Below, in pieces: positions 33,870-41,676 of a stretch of 64,000 nucleotides of DNA. Where the stretch lies: IMG/VR virus record IMGVR_UViG_3300009702_000016, positions 1-64,000 of that record; one strand, given 5' to 3'. The stretch's first letter is position 1. Each line of letters starts with the position of its first letter. The notes under the pieces are model-generated. The model was not told where the DNA came from, did not search any database, and was given only the letters and a program-made list of their open reading frames with translations. The stretch comes from a virus. The position numbers and the translations under genes are program-made.

Positions 33870-35287
33870 ATTCTGTCCACCAGATCCTGCGCTTTTTGAA
33901 ATGTCTTAGCTTCGGGGTCCACGAGCCCTTCGGACTGCACAGACTTCGAATACGTTGCGATGTCACTGAAAGTACCAGGACTCCCAGGACCAAAGGCGTC
34001 TACATCCTCTGGCTCTTCTTTTTCTTCTTGCTCTGAAAAGTCCAGAAGCTTGGCGATCCTATTAGACGCCTCTAGTGCACCACGGCTTTCAGACTCCTTT
34101 CGAACATAAGAGAGTTTCTTCTTAGAGGTCGAGGGAAACTTCTGACTGGTCACCCTGTAGTAAATGTCGAATATACCTCTACCGAGGTTCTTTGTTTCGA
34201 TTACGGACAGAAGTCTCTCTGAATTTTGGGTAGCGAACGTGATCTCGTCGTTCTCTAGTCCCTCAAGCATGCCCTCCCTTCTTGTGTCCCGTATCCTTAC
34301 TTTCAGATGGTTATTCTTGTCTGACTTCACCTTGACGGGGATTGTAACATCTCCAATCTGGAGATGAGGAGAAACCGAGGCTGTCTTTCGGTGTCTGTGC
34401 AACTCTATCTTAACTGGAGGCTCTTCCGCGTTGAGAGTCACATGACCCACTGTCCAAATGACAGGAGTAATTGGAAGACCCTGTACTGGTGTCTTGACGT
34501 ACTCTAAAGTCACATGCGGGTTAAAGTTCTTGTGTATGAACTCCGTACTCGCAAGACCTGGGAGATGGTACTCAAGAAGGTCCAGGAGAGTGTCATGGAA
34601 GTCCATTAGACCCTGGCTTTCTGCGAGAGCCACCCACGGGTAGGTTCCGTCCTTTTGCTGATTAGGAAAGGTGAAAGACCTTTCTAGGCGTACGTCGAAG
34701 CTTCCGACTCTGCCTGCTGCTTTCTCGATCAGTCCTTCAACTTCCTTTCCTTCCTCTTTCGTAATCGAGGGGAAGTGGGCGACGGTGATATGCGGTTCGT
34801 ACTCTAGAGAGTCGGACAAGGGAAGAAAGCTTTGAATGTTCGTCGGGACTTCTACTCCAACGATTGCGCTAGGAGCCGAGGCGGCATACCGATCAATCCT
34901 CATCTCCTTAGTCTTCGATGGAACGATCATCATAAAGCTAAACTCTGCGTTCTTGTATCTGCTGAAGGATCCTCCGGTTTGGATCTCCGTGACCCCATCT
35001 ATGACCCCAGTAACCTCTTCTCCAACAACCTTGAAGGTGACACTGGACCCTACTTTAGCCCTCATGTAACGATACACATGCTCATTTCTGGCTTGTGCCG
35101 CTTCTTTCTCCTCCTTGAAGACAAAGGTAACTCGCAGTTTGTTCCTCTGGTACGCGGTCGAAACGAGCATTCCGATAAAGCTTTGCCCTCCAAAGCTCAT
35201 GTGCACACTTTGACCACGATACGACCCTAGTATTCTAGAAGCCGACTCCGCGTCATTAGCTGTATCAGCGGTGCGAAAGAGAAACAT
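33866..35287 (-). CDS. Virion-array protein with a 2H phosphoesterase (LigT-like) domain
   Basis: 473 residues in three parts. Residues 1-140 are beta-rich. Residues about 150-290 carry both catalytic signatures of the 2H family, EPHITVAHF (H near 165) and NPHVTLEYV (H near 258), about 93 residues apart with the expected strand-helix pattern between. The C-terminal 300-473 is a separate mixed domain. 2H enzymes open 2',3' or 2',5' cyclic phosphodiester bonds in RNA or nucleotides; phage Acb1, which destroys CBASS signals, has this fold. The substrate here is unknown. ATG at 35287 follows GAGAAG and overlaps the preceding gene's stop context. Placement among structural genes raises the possibility of delivery with the virion. 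Confidence 0.72.
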   Translation of the reverse strand: MFLFRTADTANDAESASRILGSYRGQSVHMSFGGQSFIGMLVSTAYQRNKLRVTFVFKEEKEAAQARNEHVYRYMRAKVGSSVTFKVVGEEVTGVIDGVTEIQTGGSFSRYKNAEFSFMMIVPSKTKEMRIDRYAASAPSAIVGVEVPTNIQSFLPLSDSLEYEPHITVAHFPSITKEEGKEVEGLIEKAAGRVGSFDVRLERSFTFPNQQKDGTYPWVALAESQGLMDFHDTLLDLLEYHLPGLASTEFIHKNFNPHVTLEYVKTPVQGLPITPVIWTVGHVTLNAEEPPVKIELHRHRKTASVSPHLQIGDVTIPVKVKSDKNNHLKVRIRDTRREGMLEGLENDEITFATQNSERLLSVIETKNLGRGIFDIYYRVTSQKFPSTSKKKLSYVRKESESRGALEASNRIAKLLDFSEQEEKEEPEDVDAFGPGSPGTFSDIATYSKSVQSEGLVDPEAKTFQKAQDLVDRI

Positions 35288-35288
35288 G

Positions 35289-35978
35289 CTACTTCTCGAT
35301 GCAACGGTGCACGATCCGATTTAGACCTGCACACCATCTCTTGCACATCCCCGCGTTTGGGGCGTAGAATGTACGGTTGTCAAACGTGTAGGCCCGAATA
35401 CCGTCAATACGATACTCGTCAAGAACCATTGTATTATCCTCGCTGCTCCTTTTTTGGGACTTCTCCATTCCGAAACCTTCCACCTTGGCCCAGGTTACGG
35501 GCTTGGGGAGGCTCATGTTCTTGCCTGACTTACGTGCAAGTTCCTTATTCTTTGGCTTTAGCATATAGGAATAACACTGCCTGCTGTTAAACATCGAGGA
35601 CAGGAACTCTGTCTTCTCCTTGGTGAGACCCTTAGGTGGCCTTGAGGAGATAAGCATGCACAAGGAGCCCAGACACATGACCATGTCCTTGTCTGTGGGC
35701 GAGTCCAGCTGGGCAGGGGCGGTGGAGCTTAGAGAAGGAGAAACATTTCCGCTTGGAGATGTCAGGTTGAACCGATATCCCTCTGCCGTGAGTGCGCTCT
35801 TCAGCCGCATAAGAAGACGGAAGGCTCTTGTGTTTTGATCGTAATCTGTACGCTCATCCATATGTGTCTGAATGTCGTCAAAGGCATTCTCCACGGCCTT
35901 GTTGTACTTTTTAGTCTTAGGCTTCTTCCTCTTTCCAGATAAGACCAGAAGTCTACTGGCTAGCTTATTCGCTGTCAT
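35289..35978 (-). CDS. 229-aa basic protein, function unknown
   Basis: Start at ATG 35978 (MTANKLASRLL), with GGGAGTAGCGAAG before it; it overlaps the end of the upstream gene by 14 bases. The N-terminus is very basic (SGKRKKPKTKKYNKAVENAF), followed by a Ser/Pro linker near 80-100 and a folded C-terminal half with five cysteines (NAGMCKRWCAGLNRIVHRC). Possibly nucleic-acid-binding. No family was recognised. It ends in TAG. Confidence 0.65.
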   Translation of the reverse strand: MTANKLASRLLVLSGKRKKPKTKKYNKAVENAFDDIQTHMDERTDYDQNTRAFRLLMRLKSALTAEGYRFNLTSPSGNVSPSLSSTAPAQLDSPTDKDMVMCLGSLCMLISSRPPKGLTKEKTEFLSSMFNSRQCYSYMLKPKNKELARKSGKNMSLPKPVTWAKVEGFGMEKSQKRSSEDNTMVLDEYRIDGIRAYTFDNRTFYAPNAGMCKRWCAGLNRIVHRCIEK

Positions 35979-36330
35979 CTTCGCTACTCCCTGCAACAAT
36001 ATCCATGCGGAGGTTTGTTATTACTTGCTGCACCTCTGCACGACGTTCTTGGCTGCTGACGTCCGCTGTACGCACCGAGGAAAAGGCCTCTCCTACGGAG
36101 GGGCTGGACTCCATTGACGCGATAATCTCCTCATACATCCGATGAATGAGGGAAGAGTCATTCTCCTTCGAGGAGGCGTAGGCAATAAGCTCAGCGCCTA
36201 AAAGGGCAGCGGATGCCACAATAGCTCTAGGGGAAGTTCCCTCCGAGTCCTCCACTAGAGAGCGCAGGCGCTCTAGTTTGTCGAACTTTTGGTAGGCAAG
36301 AACTACCCTCTTCTGTAGGCCAGAATCCAT
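35965..36330 (-). CDS. 121-aa helical protein, function unknown
   Basis: Helical (VVLAYQKFDKLERLRSLVED; AIVASAALLGAELIAYASSK), ending in an acidic tail (GSSEDDSE). The start ATG 36330 follows the stop of a possible 32-codon ORF by one base, and CTGGAG upstream may serve as ribosome-binding site. No family was recognised. Confidence 0.65.
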   Translation of the reverse strand: MDSGLQKRVVLAYQKFDKLERLRSLVEDSEGTSPRAIVASAALLGAELIAYASSKENDSSLIHRMYEEIIASMESSPSVGEAFSSVRTADVSSQERRAEVQQVITNLRMDIVAGSSEDDSE

Positions 36331-36331
36331 T

Positions 36332-36430
36332 TTAGTGCTCCAGTATTACGCCATATTTGCTGTATCGTAGGGTACTGTTCCCAAAGAGCAGCAGCACAGT
36401 GAGAGGTTGCAGTGCAGACTTAGGTAACAT
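36332..36430 (-). CDS. Possible 32-aa peptide
   Basis: ATG at 36430 opens 32 codons (MLPKSALQPLTVLLLFGN, then STLRYSKYGVILEH), ending in TAA one base before the next gene's ATG. The tight spacing suggests it may be real or be the remnant of a gene damaged when the homing endonuclease inserted next door. There is no clear ribosome-binding site. Weak support. Confidence 0.3.
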   Translation of the reverse strand: MLPKSALQPLTVLLLFGNSTLRYSKYGVILEH

Positions 36431-36456
36431 GAAAAGGCACCTGGTAATACTTGTAA

Positions 36457-38085
36457 TCAAGGTTCAATATTTAGCATCCATTTGGCTTGTCCACAGTCCC
36501 AAACCTTGTGGCATCCCTTTTTGTACCCAGAGTTTCTCCTGAACCTCATTCTGTGATATGAGTTACCCTTTCCATCAGTCCACGCGAAACTCAAACTGGT
36601 GTTCTCTAGGGTCCACCCCAGGCTTGACAGATAGGTCCCGTCGCCATAACGAAGATCTACAAACGTCTGAACCTTTTTAGGCTTCTTGTCCCTTATCGCA
36701 TGCGCAAGTAACTTGCTGTATCCTCCTACGACTGAGAGGTGGGGCATAGAGCAGAACCGGCTGACATTCAATATCCCGTCTTTTATGGACTTGAACTTCA
36801 CCTGTAGAGAAGATACTGCCTCGTCCTCGTAGAAAAGAGAATACACAGTGCCTTGGCCCTTTCCCATTAGATGGTACTTTTCGAACATAACTGGGCTGTC
36901 CTGTGCTACTTTCGTTTTTCGCGCAAACACTCGGGTGTTTTTCCCCAGGAAGTTCAACAGGATGGATCGACACACTTCTGGTTTGTTGTTCAACTCATCT
37001 TCCCTAAAGAAGAAGGAGCGGTATCCTTGGGCAAGGTAAGCTGCCCGTTTCTTCTCATGGTACCTTTTGTCCTTTATTACGGCGTCAGAGTGCCAAAATA
37101 GTCCATCACATTCGACTACTAGCTTCTTGTCGTGGACAACGATATCCGGGATGTACGACGTACCTGCAAACTTACGATTTCTTGTGACCTCCAGGCCCTC
37201 TTCTTCGAGCCACCGAGCTACTCGGTTCTCCAAGGTCCAGGATGCAGGACTGTAATCCTCTAGGAGATTTATGGCCTCCTCTTCTGTCCTTCCCTTAAGA
37301 GCTACCAAAACTGTGGAGTAGGACGAACCGATTTTCTCCGCATACTCTCTCTGCGTCATCCCCTCTATCAAAGTCATCGTTCCATTTCGGACTCGTTTCT
37401 CAACTACCTCCGACTGGCTAGGAAAGAAAACCTTAATCGGATCCTCCTCCAGACTGGAAAACATCCAAGAGGAAGTGTGAGTAAAGGTTCGTCCGTTTCT
37501 GGTGTCCAGCACCTCCAGCATGATGTCCGACGACTTATCGCTCTTGTGCACACTGAGAAGAGTGAGATGAGGAGCGACAGCCTCCAGTCGTATCCCAAAC
37601 GCCTCCTGGCTGCTCGCTGGAGGCAGCCCTAGCCTTTGGGAGAGCCGTCCTCGGCTTACTCCCTGCTCCTTGGCTATCCTCGACAGGGAGACGCCCCGTG
37701 CCCACTGACGGATGAGATCCCTGTCCTCCTCAGACCTGCCCTCAAGTAGCTCCTCTAGCGTGCTTGCCTTGGGCTGCTTGACACTAGAGATCAAGTCCCC
37801 TGACAGCATAACGTGGTTCTCGCCCTTCTCTGTGTTCAGGAAATGCAGGTAGACTTGCTTGTTTCCTCCCTTCGTATGCCTGACTTCCTGGCGAGTGATA
37901 CGAAGATGAGGAGCTAGAAGGTTTAACTTGAACTGGAAGATCCCTGGGTCCCCTTTTGCTGGGATACCAAGTTCCTTCCTTACTCTCCGTGTTGGGATTC
38001 CCAACTCCCTACCAAGATTTGACAGGGTTTCTCCTTTTGCCCATGAGTATAGAAGAGACTTCTTTTTCTCTAAGGCTAACTTCAT
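36457..38085 (-). CDS. Vsr-like homing endonuclease with multiple helix-turn-helix motifs
   Basis: 542 residues. The N-terminal 280 hold three similar helix-turn-helix units: KGETLSNLGRELGIPTRRVR, then RGVSLSRIAKEQGVSRGRLS and EGMTQREYAEKIGSSYSTVL. A Vsr/EDxHD-type nuclease follows: TLENRVARWLEEEG near 283, PDIVVHDKKLVVECDGLFWH near 312-331 with WHSD, then RAAYLAQGYRSFFFREDE. The C-terminal 380-542 resembles the domain often joined to such phage nucleases (SRFCSMPHLSVVGGYSKLL). Freestanding homing endonucleases cut target DNA and spread by repair copying. It sits downstream of the capsid terminator, typical of an inserted element; flanking genes look intact. Confidence 0.82.
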   Translation of the reverse strand: MKLALEKKKSLLYSWAKGETLSNLGRELGIPTRRVRKELGIPAKGDPGIFQFKLNLLAPHLRITRQEVRHTKGGNKQVYLHFLNTEKGENHVMLSGDLISSVKQPKASTLEELLEGRSEEDRDLIRQWARGVSLSRIAKEQGVSRGRLSQRLGLPPASSQEAFGIRLEAVAPHLTLLSVHKSDKSSDIMLEVLDTRNGRTFTHTSSWMFSSLEEDPIKVFFPSQSEVVEKRVRNGTMTLIEGMTQREYAEKIGSSYSTVLVALKGRTEEEAINLLEDYSPASWTLENRVARWLEEEGLEVTRNRKFAGTSYIPDIVVHDKKLVVECDGLFWHSDAVIKDKRYHEKKRAAYLAQGYRSFFFREDELNNKPEVCRSILLNFLGKNTRVFARKTKVAQDSPVMFEKYHLMGKGQGTVYSLFYEDEAVSSLQVKFKSIKDGILNVSRFCSMPHLSVVGGYSKLLAHAIRDKKPKKVQTFVDLRYGDGTYLSSLGWTLENTSLSFAWTDGKGNSYHRMRFRRNSGYKKGCHKVWDCGQAKWMLNIEP

Positions 38086-38113
38086 TGTACCTTCTTGTTT
38101 ACAGCGTTAACGA

Positions 38114-38141
38114 GAAAAGGGCCGCCGAAGCGACCCTTTTC
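38114..38141 (-). terminator. Intrinsic terminator after the capsid gene
   Basis: On the minus strand GAAAAGGG-TCGC-TTCG-GCGG-CCCTTTTC forms a 12-bp stem with one U-G pair and the stable C(UUCG)G loop, followed by TCGTT. It lies 33 bases after the capsid stop. A second short palindrome, GCAGCTAGTTAGCTGC (38151-38166), stands between them. It should separate capsid transcription from the endonuclease gene. Confidence 0.8.
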
Positions 38142-38173
38142 CATTTGTTAGCAGCTAGTTAGCTGCCGCGAGG

Positions 38174-39292
38174 TCAGACTCGGATTCCACGGTCGCACGC
38201 GCGCCCGTTAACAATCACCTGTCCCTGGATCTGCTCCATGAACCAGCCACGAGCAGGACGCCCGAGGTTGTACTGGTCGATGGCACGGGAGTCCAGTTCC
38301 TTACGCTGCGTGATGGTTCCCAGGGTTACTGGGGAAGCCGTCACGTAAACCTCACCAGGCTGAAGAACCTGCAAGGTCTCGTAGCGGAAGCCGTCCGTGA
38401 TGATCTCCATTCCAAGCATTGAACCAAGTCGTCCCTCAAGGATCAACTCGTGCTTGTGAACCTGATCCCACCAAGCCACGAAGTCCGCATCTGCGATGAT
38501 GTCATCCCAGATATCCCAAGCAATCACCATGGTGGCTGCGTTGGTTCCCCAGCGGTTGACCTGCGTACGCAGGGTAGTAAGCACTGAGGGGTTGAACGTG
38601 GTGAACAGAACGAGGTCGTTGAAGGTCGTTGCTGCGCGGTTAAGCAGGGCACGGGTAAGCACGTCCTCGCGACGAAGAATCGCCTCAAGTCCGTCCTGGA
38701 ACTTCTCATCGAGAATATCCGTGGGAGCCTGCTCGATCTCCTTATCCTCGATAAGGATGTTCGCAGCAAGGTAGAACTCAGCCGGGTAGACCCAGGTCTG
38801 ACGAATGCGCTGCTCGCGAATCTTGACGTCCGAGGTAACCTGGAACGCCAAGACATCCTTACGACGGACCTTCACTCGGCCTGTCTGTCCCTTGGAAAGG
38901 GGCGTAACAGCCAAGAGACGGCGGCTAAAGCCTTCACGACCCAGAGTTTCCCAGATTTCCTCGGAGATTACCTCTCCCAGAACCTGGAACTTGGAGCCGC
39001 TCTTGTCGTAGTATGCTTCACGAAGTGTTGCGAGACGCTGGTTTGCGTCAGCAACAGAAGCAGTCTTTACGTCAGTACGGGACTGTTGAAGTACGTTACC
39101 GATGACCTGCATCAGCTCTTGCGTCGAGCTAGCATTAAGCTCTCCGTTCGCGCCGTATGCGGGACCATTGGACATTCTCGTACCAGAAGCCGTCCGAACG
39201 CCGCCACGCACACCATCCTGAGAGGCTGCGGGAACGTCGGGGGCATTTCGCATCACCTTGATGCCGGGACCTGAAGCGTATGGGTTTGCCAT
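38174..39292 (-). CDS. Major capsid protein (probable)
   Basis: 372 residues from ATG 39292 (MANPYASGPGIKVM), with AAGAGAAAACGA upstream; a longer open frame to 39415 looks non-coding. A flexible N-terminus (about 1-70) is followed by a region of HK97-like character: SEEIWETLGREGFSRRLLAV, AFQVTSDVKIREQRIRQTWV (E-loop-like), LDEKFQDGLEAILRREDVLT, and late beta segments LGMEIITDGFRYETLQVLQP and ARGWFMEQIQGQVIVNG. It has its own terminator and lies downstream of protease, scaffold and decoration genes, the usual capsid position. Codons look unusually regular and GC-rich, like the decoration gene and scaffold, fitting high expression. Confidence 0.75.
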   Translation of the reverse strand: MANPYASGPGIKVMRNAPDVPAASQDGVRGGVRTASGTRMSNGPAYGANGELNASSTQELMQVIGNVLQQSRTDVKTASVADANQRLATLREAYYDKSGSKFQVLGEVISEEIWETLGREGFSRRLLAVTPLSKGQTGRVKVRRKDVLAFQVTSDVKIREQRIRQTWVYPAEFYLAANILIEDKEIEQAPTDILDEKFQDGLEAILRREDVLTRALLNRAATTFNDLVLFTTFNPSVLTTLRTQVNRWGTNAATMVIAWDIWDDIIADADFVAWWDQVHKHELILEGRLGSMLGMEIITDGFRYETLQVLQPGEVYVTASPVTLGTITQRKELDSRAIDQYNLGRPARGWFMEQIQGQVIVNGRACDRGIRV

Positions 39293-39485
39293 TTCGTTTT
39301 CTCTTGTTAGAACAAAGTTGTAGTGGTTGTTAGACTGGTTTTTGTTTGGGAGAAAACTTGTGATTTCCTTAAAGTAAAACTTAGACTCGCTTCGATTGGG
39401 TCCTAATGAATACATCAGGGTAAGACTATAGGGTTAACATAATGTTGCTGAAGATTAGTGTCTTACTTCTCAGAAGAAGTAATAG
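39293..39485. promoter_or_regulatory. Leader upstream of the capsid gene
   Basis: 193 bases between the 104-aa gene and the capsid start. It is more A/T-rich than the flanking genes and long for this array, so a separate capsid promoter or processing site is likely. A minus-strand TATAGT at 39432-39427 is a possible -10 with no good -35. I cannot define the promoter. Confidence 0.35.
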
Positions 39486-39800
39486 TCAGGAGAATGCATT
39501 TTTTCCAAAGTATTGGATGTCCGCGAGGTTCATATTGGACGCGATGGCGTCCAAGAATGAAGAACCGATTGACCTGATTCCTGTAGGATTTAGCTGCTTT
39601 GGCGTGATAACAACGGGCTTTCCTACTTTGTAGTCAGACGTTAAGGGAGTGACTTCCACGCTGACTGCCGCATAGTCTGTGGTCACTAGAGTCAGGGCCA
39701 GTCCTGTTCCTTTCTTCCTGGATCCGTAGTAGTTCCTAGCCGCAAACTCATCTTGGTAGTGTCCTGCGTGGTATCTGTCGCTTTTGATTGTGATCGTCAT
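39486..39800 (-). CDS. 104-aa protein, function unknown
   Basis: ATG at 39800 has AAGGGAGAAAATCC upstream, a strong ribosome-binding site. The product is beta-rich (GTGLALTLVTTDYAAVSVEV; VGKPVVITPKQLNP), with a helical end (FLDAIASNMNLADI). It sits between decoration and capsid genes and may be a minor head or connector protein. No family was recognised. Confidence 0.68.
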   Translation of the reverse strand: MTITIKSDRYHAGHYQDEFAARNYYGSRKKGTGLALTLVTTDYAAVSVEVTPLTSDYKVGKPVVITPKQLNPTGIRSIGSSFLDAIASNMNLADIQYFGKNAFS

Positions 39801-39860
39801 GGATTTTCTCCCTTGTATTTCTAAGATAACGAGGCAGGAAATAATACAGTAAGCCCAAAC

Positions 39861-39896
39861 GACAAGAGCCCCGAACTTTCGTTCGAGGCTCTTGTC
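39861..39896 (-). terminator. Terminator-like hairpin after the decoration gene
   Basis: GACAAGAGCC at 39861-39870 pairs with GGCTCTTGTC at 39887-39896, and CGAAC pairs with GTTCG inside, giving a 16-bp stem with one U-G pair and a GAAA loop on the minus strand. The following bases (GTTTGG) are only weakly U-rich, so it may be a partial terminator or an RNA-processing or stability hairpin. Confidence 0.7.
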
Positions 39897-39923
39897 TGAT
39901 GCGACTACGAGAGTCGCTTAGGG

Positions 39924-40628
39924 TCAGCTGGCGAGATGGTACTTGATACCAAGTCGTCCATCTGCCACACCGGGAACCTGTGAAACGAAGCCAAGCTTGG
40001 TTCCAACTGCTGCCGAGGTAGCAAGGCCGCCTGCACCGGACATGACGTCGTCACCCACTGCGTAAGCTTTGGAGGTGTCGTACATCGTGGTGAAGATCTC
40101 ACCTTCCTGGGCACCCACAGCAACCGAGGAGAACAAGTCCTGTGCCCGGTTGTTGATGGAACGCTCGTGCTCGGTCGCAAGGACCTCCTCAAGCGTGGGC
40201 GTGTAACGGTAGGTCACACGAACGGAGTGACCTGCATCAAGCGCATTGAAGGTCAGGATGCCCTGTGCTGCATTCAGGGTGTAGGTACCCGCACCTGCGA
40301 GAGGTGAGGACATGGCACCAGGAGCCGTGAGGTCGAACACAAGTTCGTCACCAGCAATCAGGTTCGTGTTGCGCAGAGAGACGTTTCCGCCCGCTGCAGG
40401 AATTACGAGTTCCTCCACGACTGTTGCGGTGGCGTACTTCATCGCGTCAGTGATTGCGAATCCCGCAACCACCTCAGATGCCGCACCGGCAGAAGGCTGT
40501 ACAGCAAGGGTGCCGTCACCGGCATCCGTGTATACAAGGACTTGACCCTCTTCAGTGATTGCTGCGCCTGCGGCGACAGCCCTCTCACGAAGGTCGTTGA
40601 AATAAGAACGCTTTAGATCATATGCCAT
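39924..40628 (-). CDS. Probable capsid decoration / head protein
   Basis: 234 residues, Ala/Gly/Val/Thr-rich and beta-patterned (EEGQVLVYTDAGDGTLAV; VSLRNTNLIAGDELVFDL; ILTFNALDAGHSVRVTYR). It begins MAYDLKRSYFNDLRERAVAA, a helical N-terminal arm. It is placed between scaffold and capsid, has its own strong hairpin after it, and shares the GC-rich regular codons of the capsid gene. This suggests an abundant head-surface or capsid-stabilising protein. Identification is by setting and composition. Confidence 0.6.
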   Translation of the reverse strand: MAYDLKRSYFNDLRERAVAAGAAITEEGQVLVYTDAGDGTLAVQPSAGAASEVVAGFAITDAMKYATATVVEELVIPAAGGNVSLRNTNLIAGDELVFDLTAPGAMSSPLAGAGTYTLNAAQGILTFNALDAGHSVRVTYRYTPTLEEVLATEHERSINNRAQDLFSSVAVGAQEGEIFTTMYDTSKAYAVGDDVMSGAGGLATSAAVGTKLGFVSQVPGVADGRLGIKYHLAS

Positions 40629-40647
40629 TTTTTATCTCCCTCAGAGA

Positions 40648-41604
40648 TTATCGAGTAGCGTGCGTATGTGCACCACGGAAACCCAATGACTCCCTCAGAG
40701 ACTCCTTTCCACTTTCCTCGTTATCAAACGAAGTAGATGCGCGGGTCTGAATGGGAACATTGTGCATTTGGTGAGAAGCAGGAATGGAATCAGTAGCCGC
40801 TACCACAGGGGTACGGGTATTGAGTCCCTTGATCTGTTCCTCTAGTTCTGAAAGGGCCTCGGGCTGGAGATCCATCCACTTGAATGCTTGCTTGAAGCAC
40901 TGCTCGAAATGGTCGGAAGCCTTGGCTTGGTAAGACGCTTCAATTACGGAGACAGCCTGTTGTTCGTTGATACCCGCAGACGCCATTCGCTGGAAAAGTT
41001 CCGCCTTGAGGGGATTCTCCTGAATGAAGTTCTTTGTCTGCGCGAGGACAACGAGATTAAGCATATTGAGGGCATCATCACGGAGATCGGCCTTGGCCCT
41101 ACGAAGCTCGGCGGTGGCAGAGGCAGTAACCTGCTGCTGAACCTGCTTGAAAGCGTCAGAACCGGAGACAGTGGCGACGTATGGACGAGCGTAAACTCCT
41201 TCCAGAATCTCCGCAAGATCAAATCGCTTTGATGCTTCACGGATCCCTTCGGCATACTTTTCAGTGACAAAGAGCTTTGCGATCTTCTCGTGCTCCTCCT
41301 GGTCTTCGAGACGAATCTCTGCGACAGGACGACCACTAGCTAGCACAACCCAGTGTGGGTTTTCCTGATCAGCTCCGTAGAGGAGAAGGTCAAGATGAGC
41401 GGTCTTTGGAACCAGAGCAGGATCCACCACAGGTGTAGACATCGTTGTCGGCGCTGGAGCCGCCATCTTTGCCTTGGGTGCTGTAGTGTTACCCTTGTTA
41501 CTTGAGGTTGAATGAGACTGTGCGCCCGTAGCAGATGCGTTCTTGCGAGATGCAATACGCTTCAATCGGGCGGCTCTTAAGGCTGCTGCATTTTTCTTAG
41601 CCAT
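40648..41604 (-). CDS. Probable scaffold / capsid assembly protein
   Basis: 318 residues. A basic, disordered N-terminus (KKNAAALRAARLKRIASRKN), a Pro/Ala linker, then a charged helical core about 95-265 (EEHEKIAKLFVTEKYAEGIR; ATAELRRAKADLRDDALNML), and a polar tail. Between protease and capsid this is the expected profile and place for a scaffold. It starts 72 bases after the 428-aa gene's stop; that gap carries two short hairpins (TAGACA/TGTCTA and GTCACAA/TTGTGAC). No domain signature was recognised. Confidence 0.55.
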   Translation of the reverse strand: MAKKNAAALRAARLKRIASRKNASATGAQSHSTSSNKGNTTAPKAKMAAPAPTTMSTPVVDPALVPKTAHLDLLLYGADQENPHWVVLASGRPVAEIRLEDQEEHEKIAKLFVTEKYAEGIREASKRFDLAEILEGVYARPYVATVSGSDAFKQVQQQVTASATAELRRAKADLRDDALNMLNLVVLAQTKNFIQENPLKAELFQRMASAGINEQQAVSVIEASYQAKASDHFEQCFKQAFKWMDLQPEALSELEEQIKGLNTRTPVVAATDSIPASHQMHNVPIQTRASTSFDNEESGKESLRESLGFRGAHTHATR

Positions 41605-41676
41605 AGTTTGGTACCTTGTGAGGGTTTGGGCCTAAGAGCGGCGAGGGAGATAGACACCATTGTCTACTTCCATAAG

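Noticed and set aside
39421-39440. A T7-like ACTATAGGG promoter on the plus strand
   Set aside because: It points into the 104-aa gene, which is on the minus strand, and the rest of the T7 consensus is missing.
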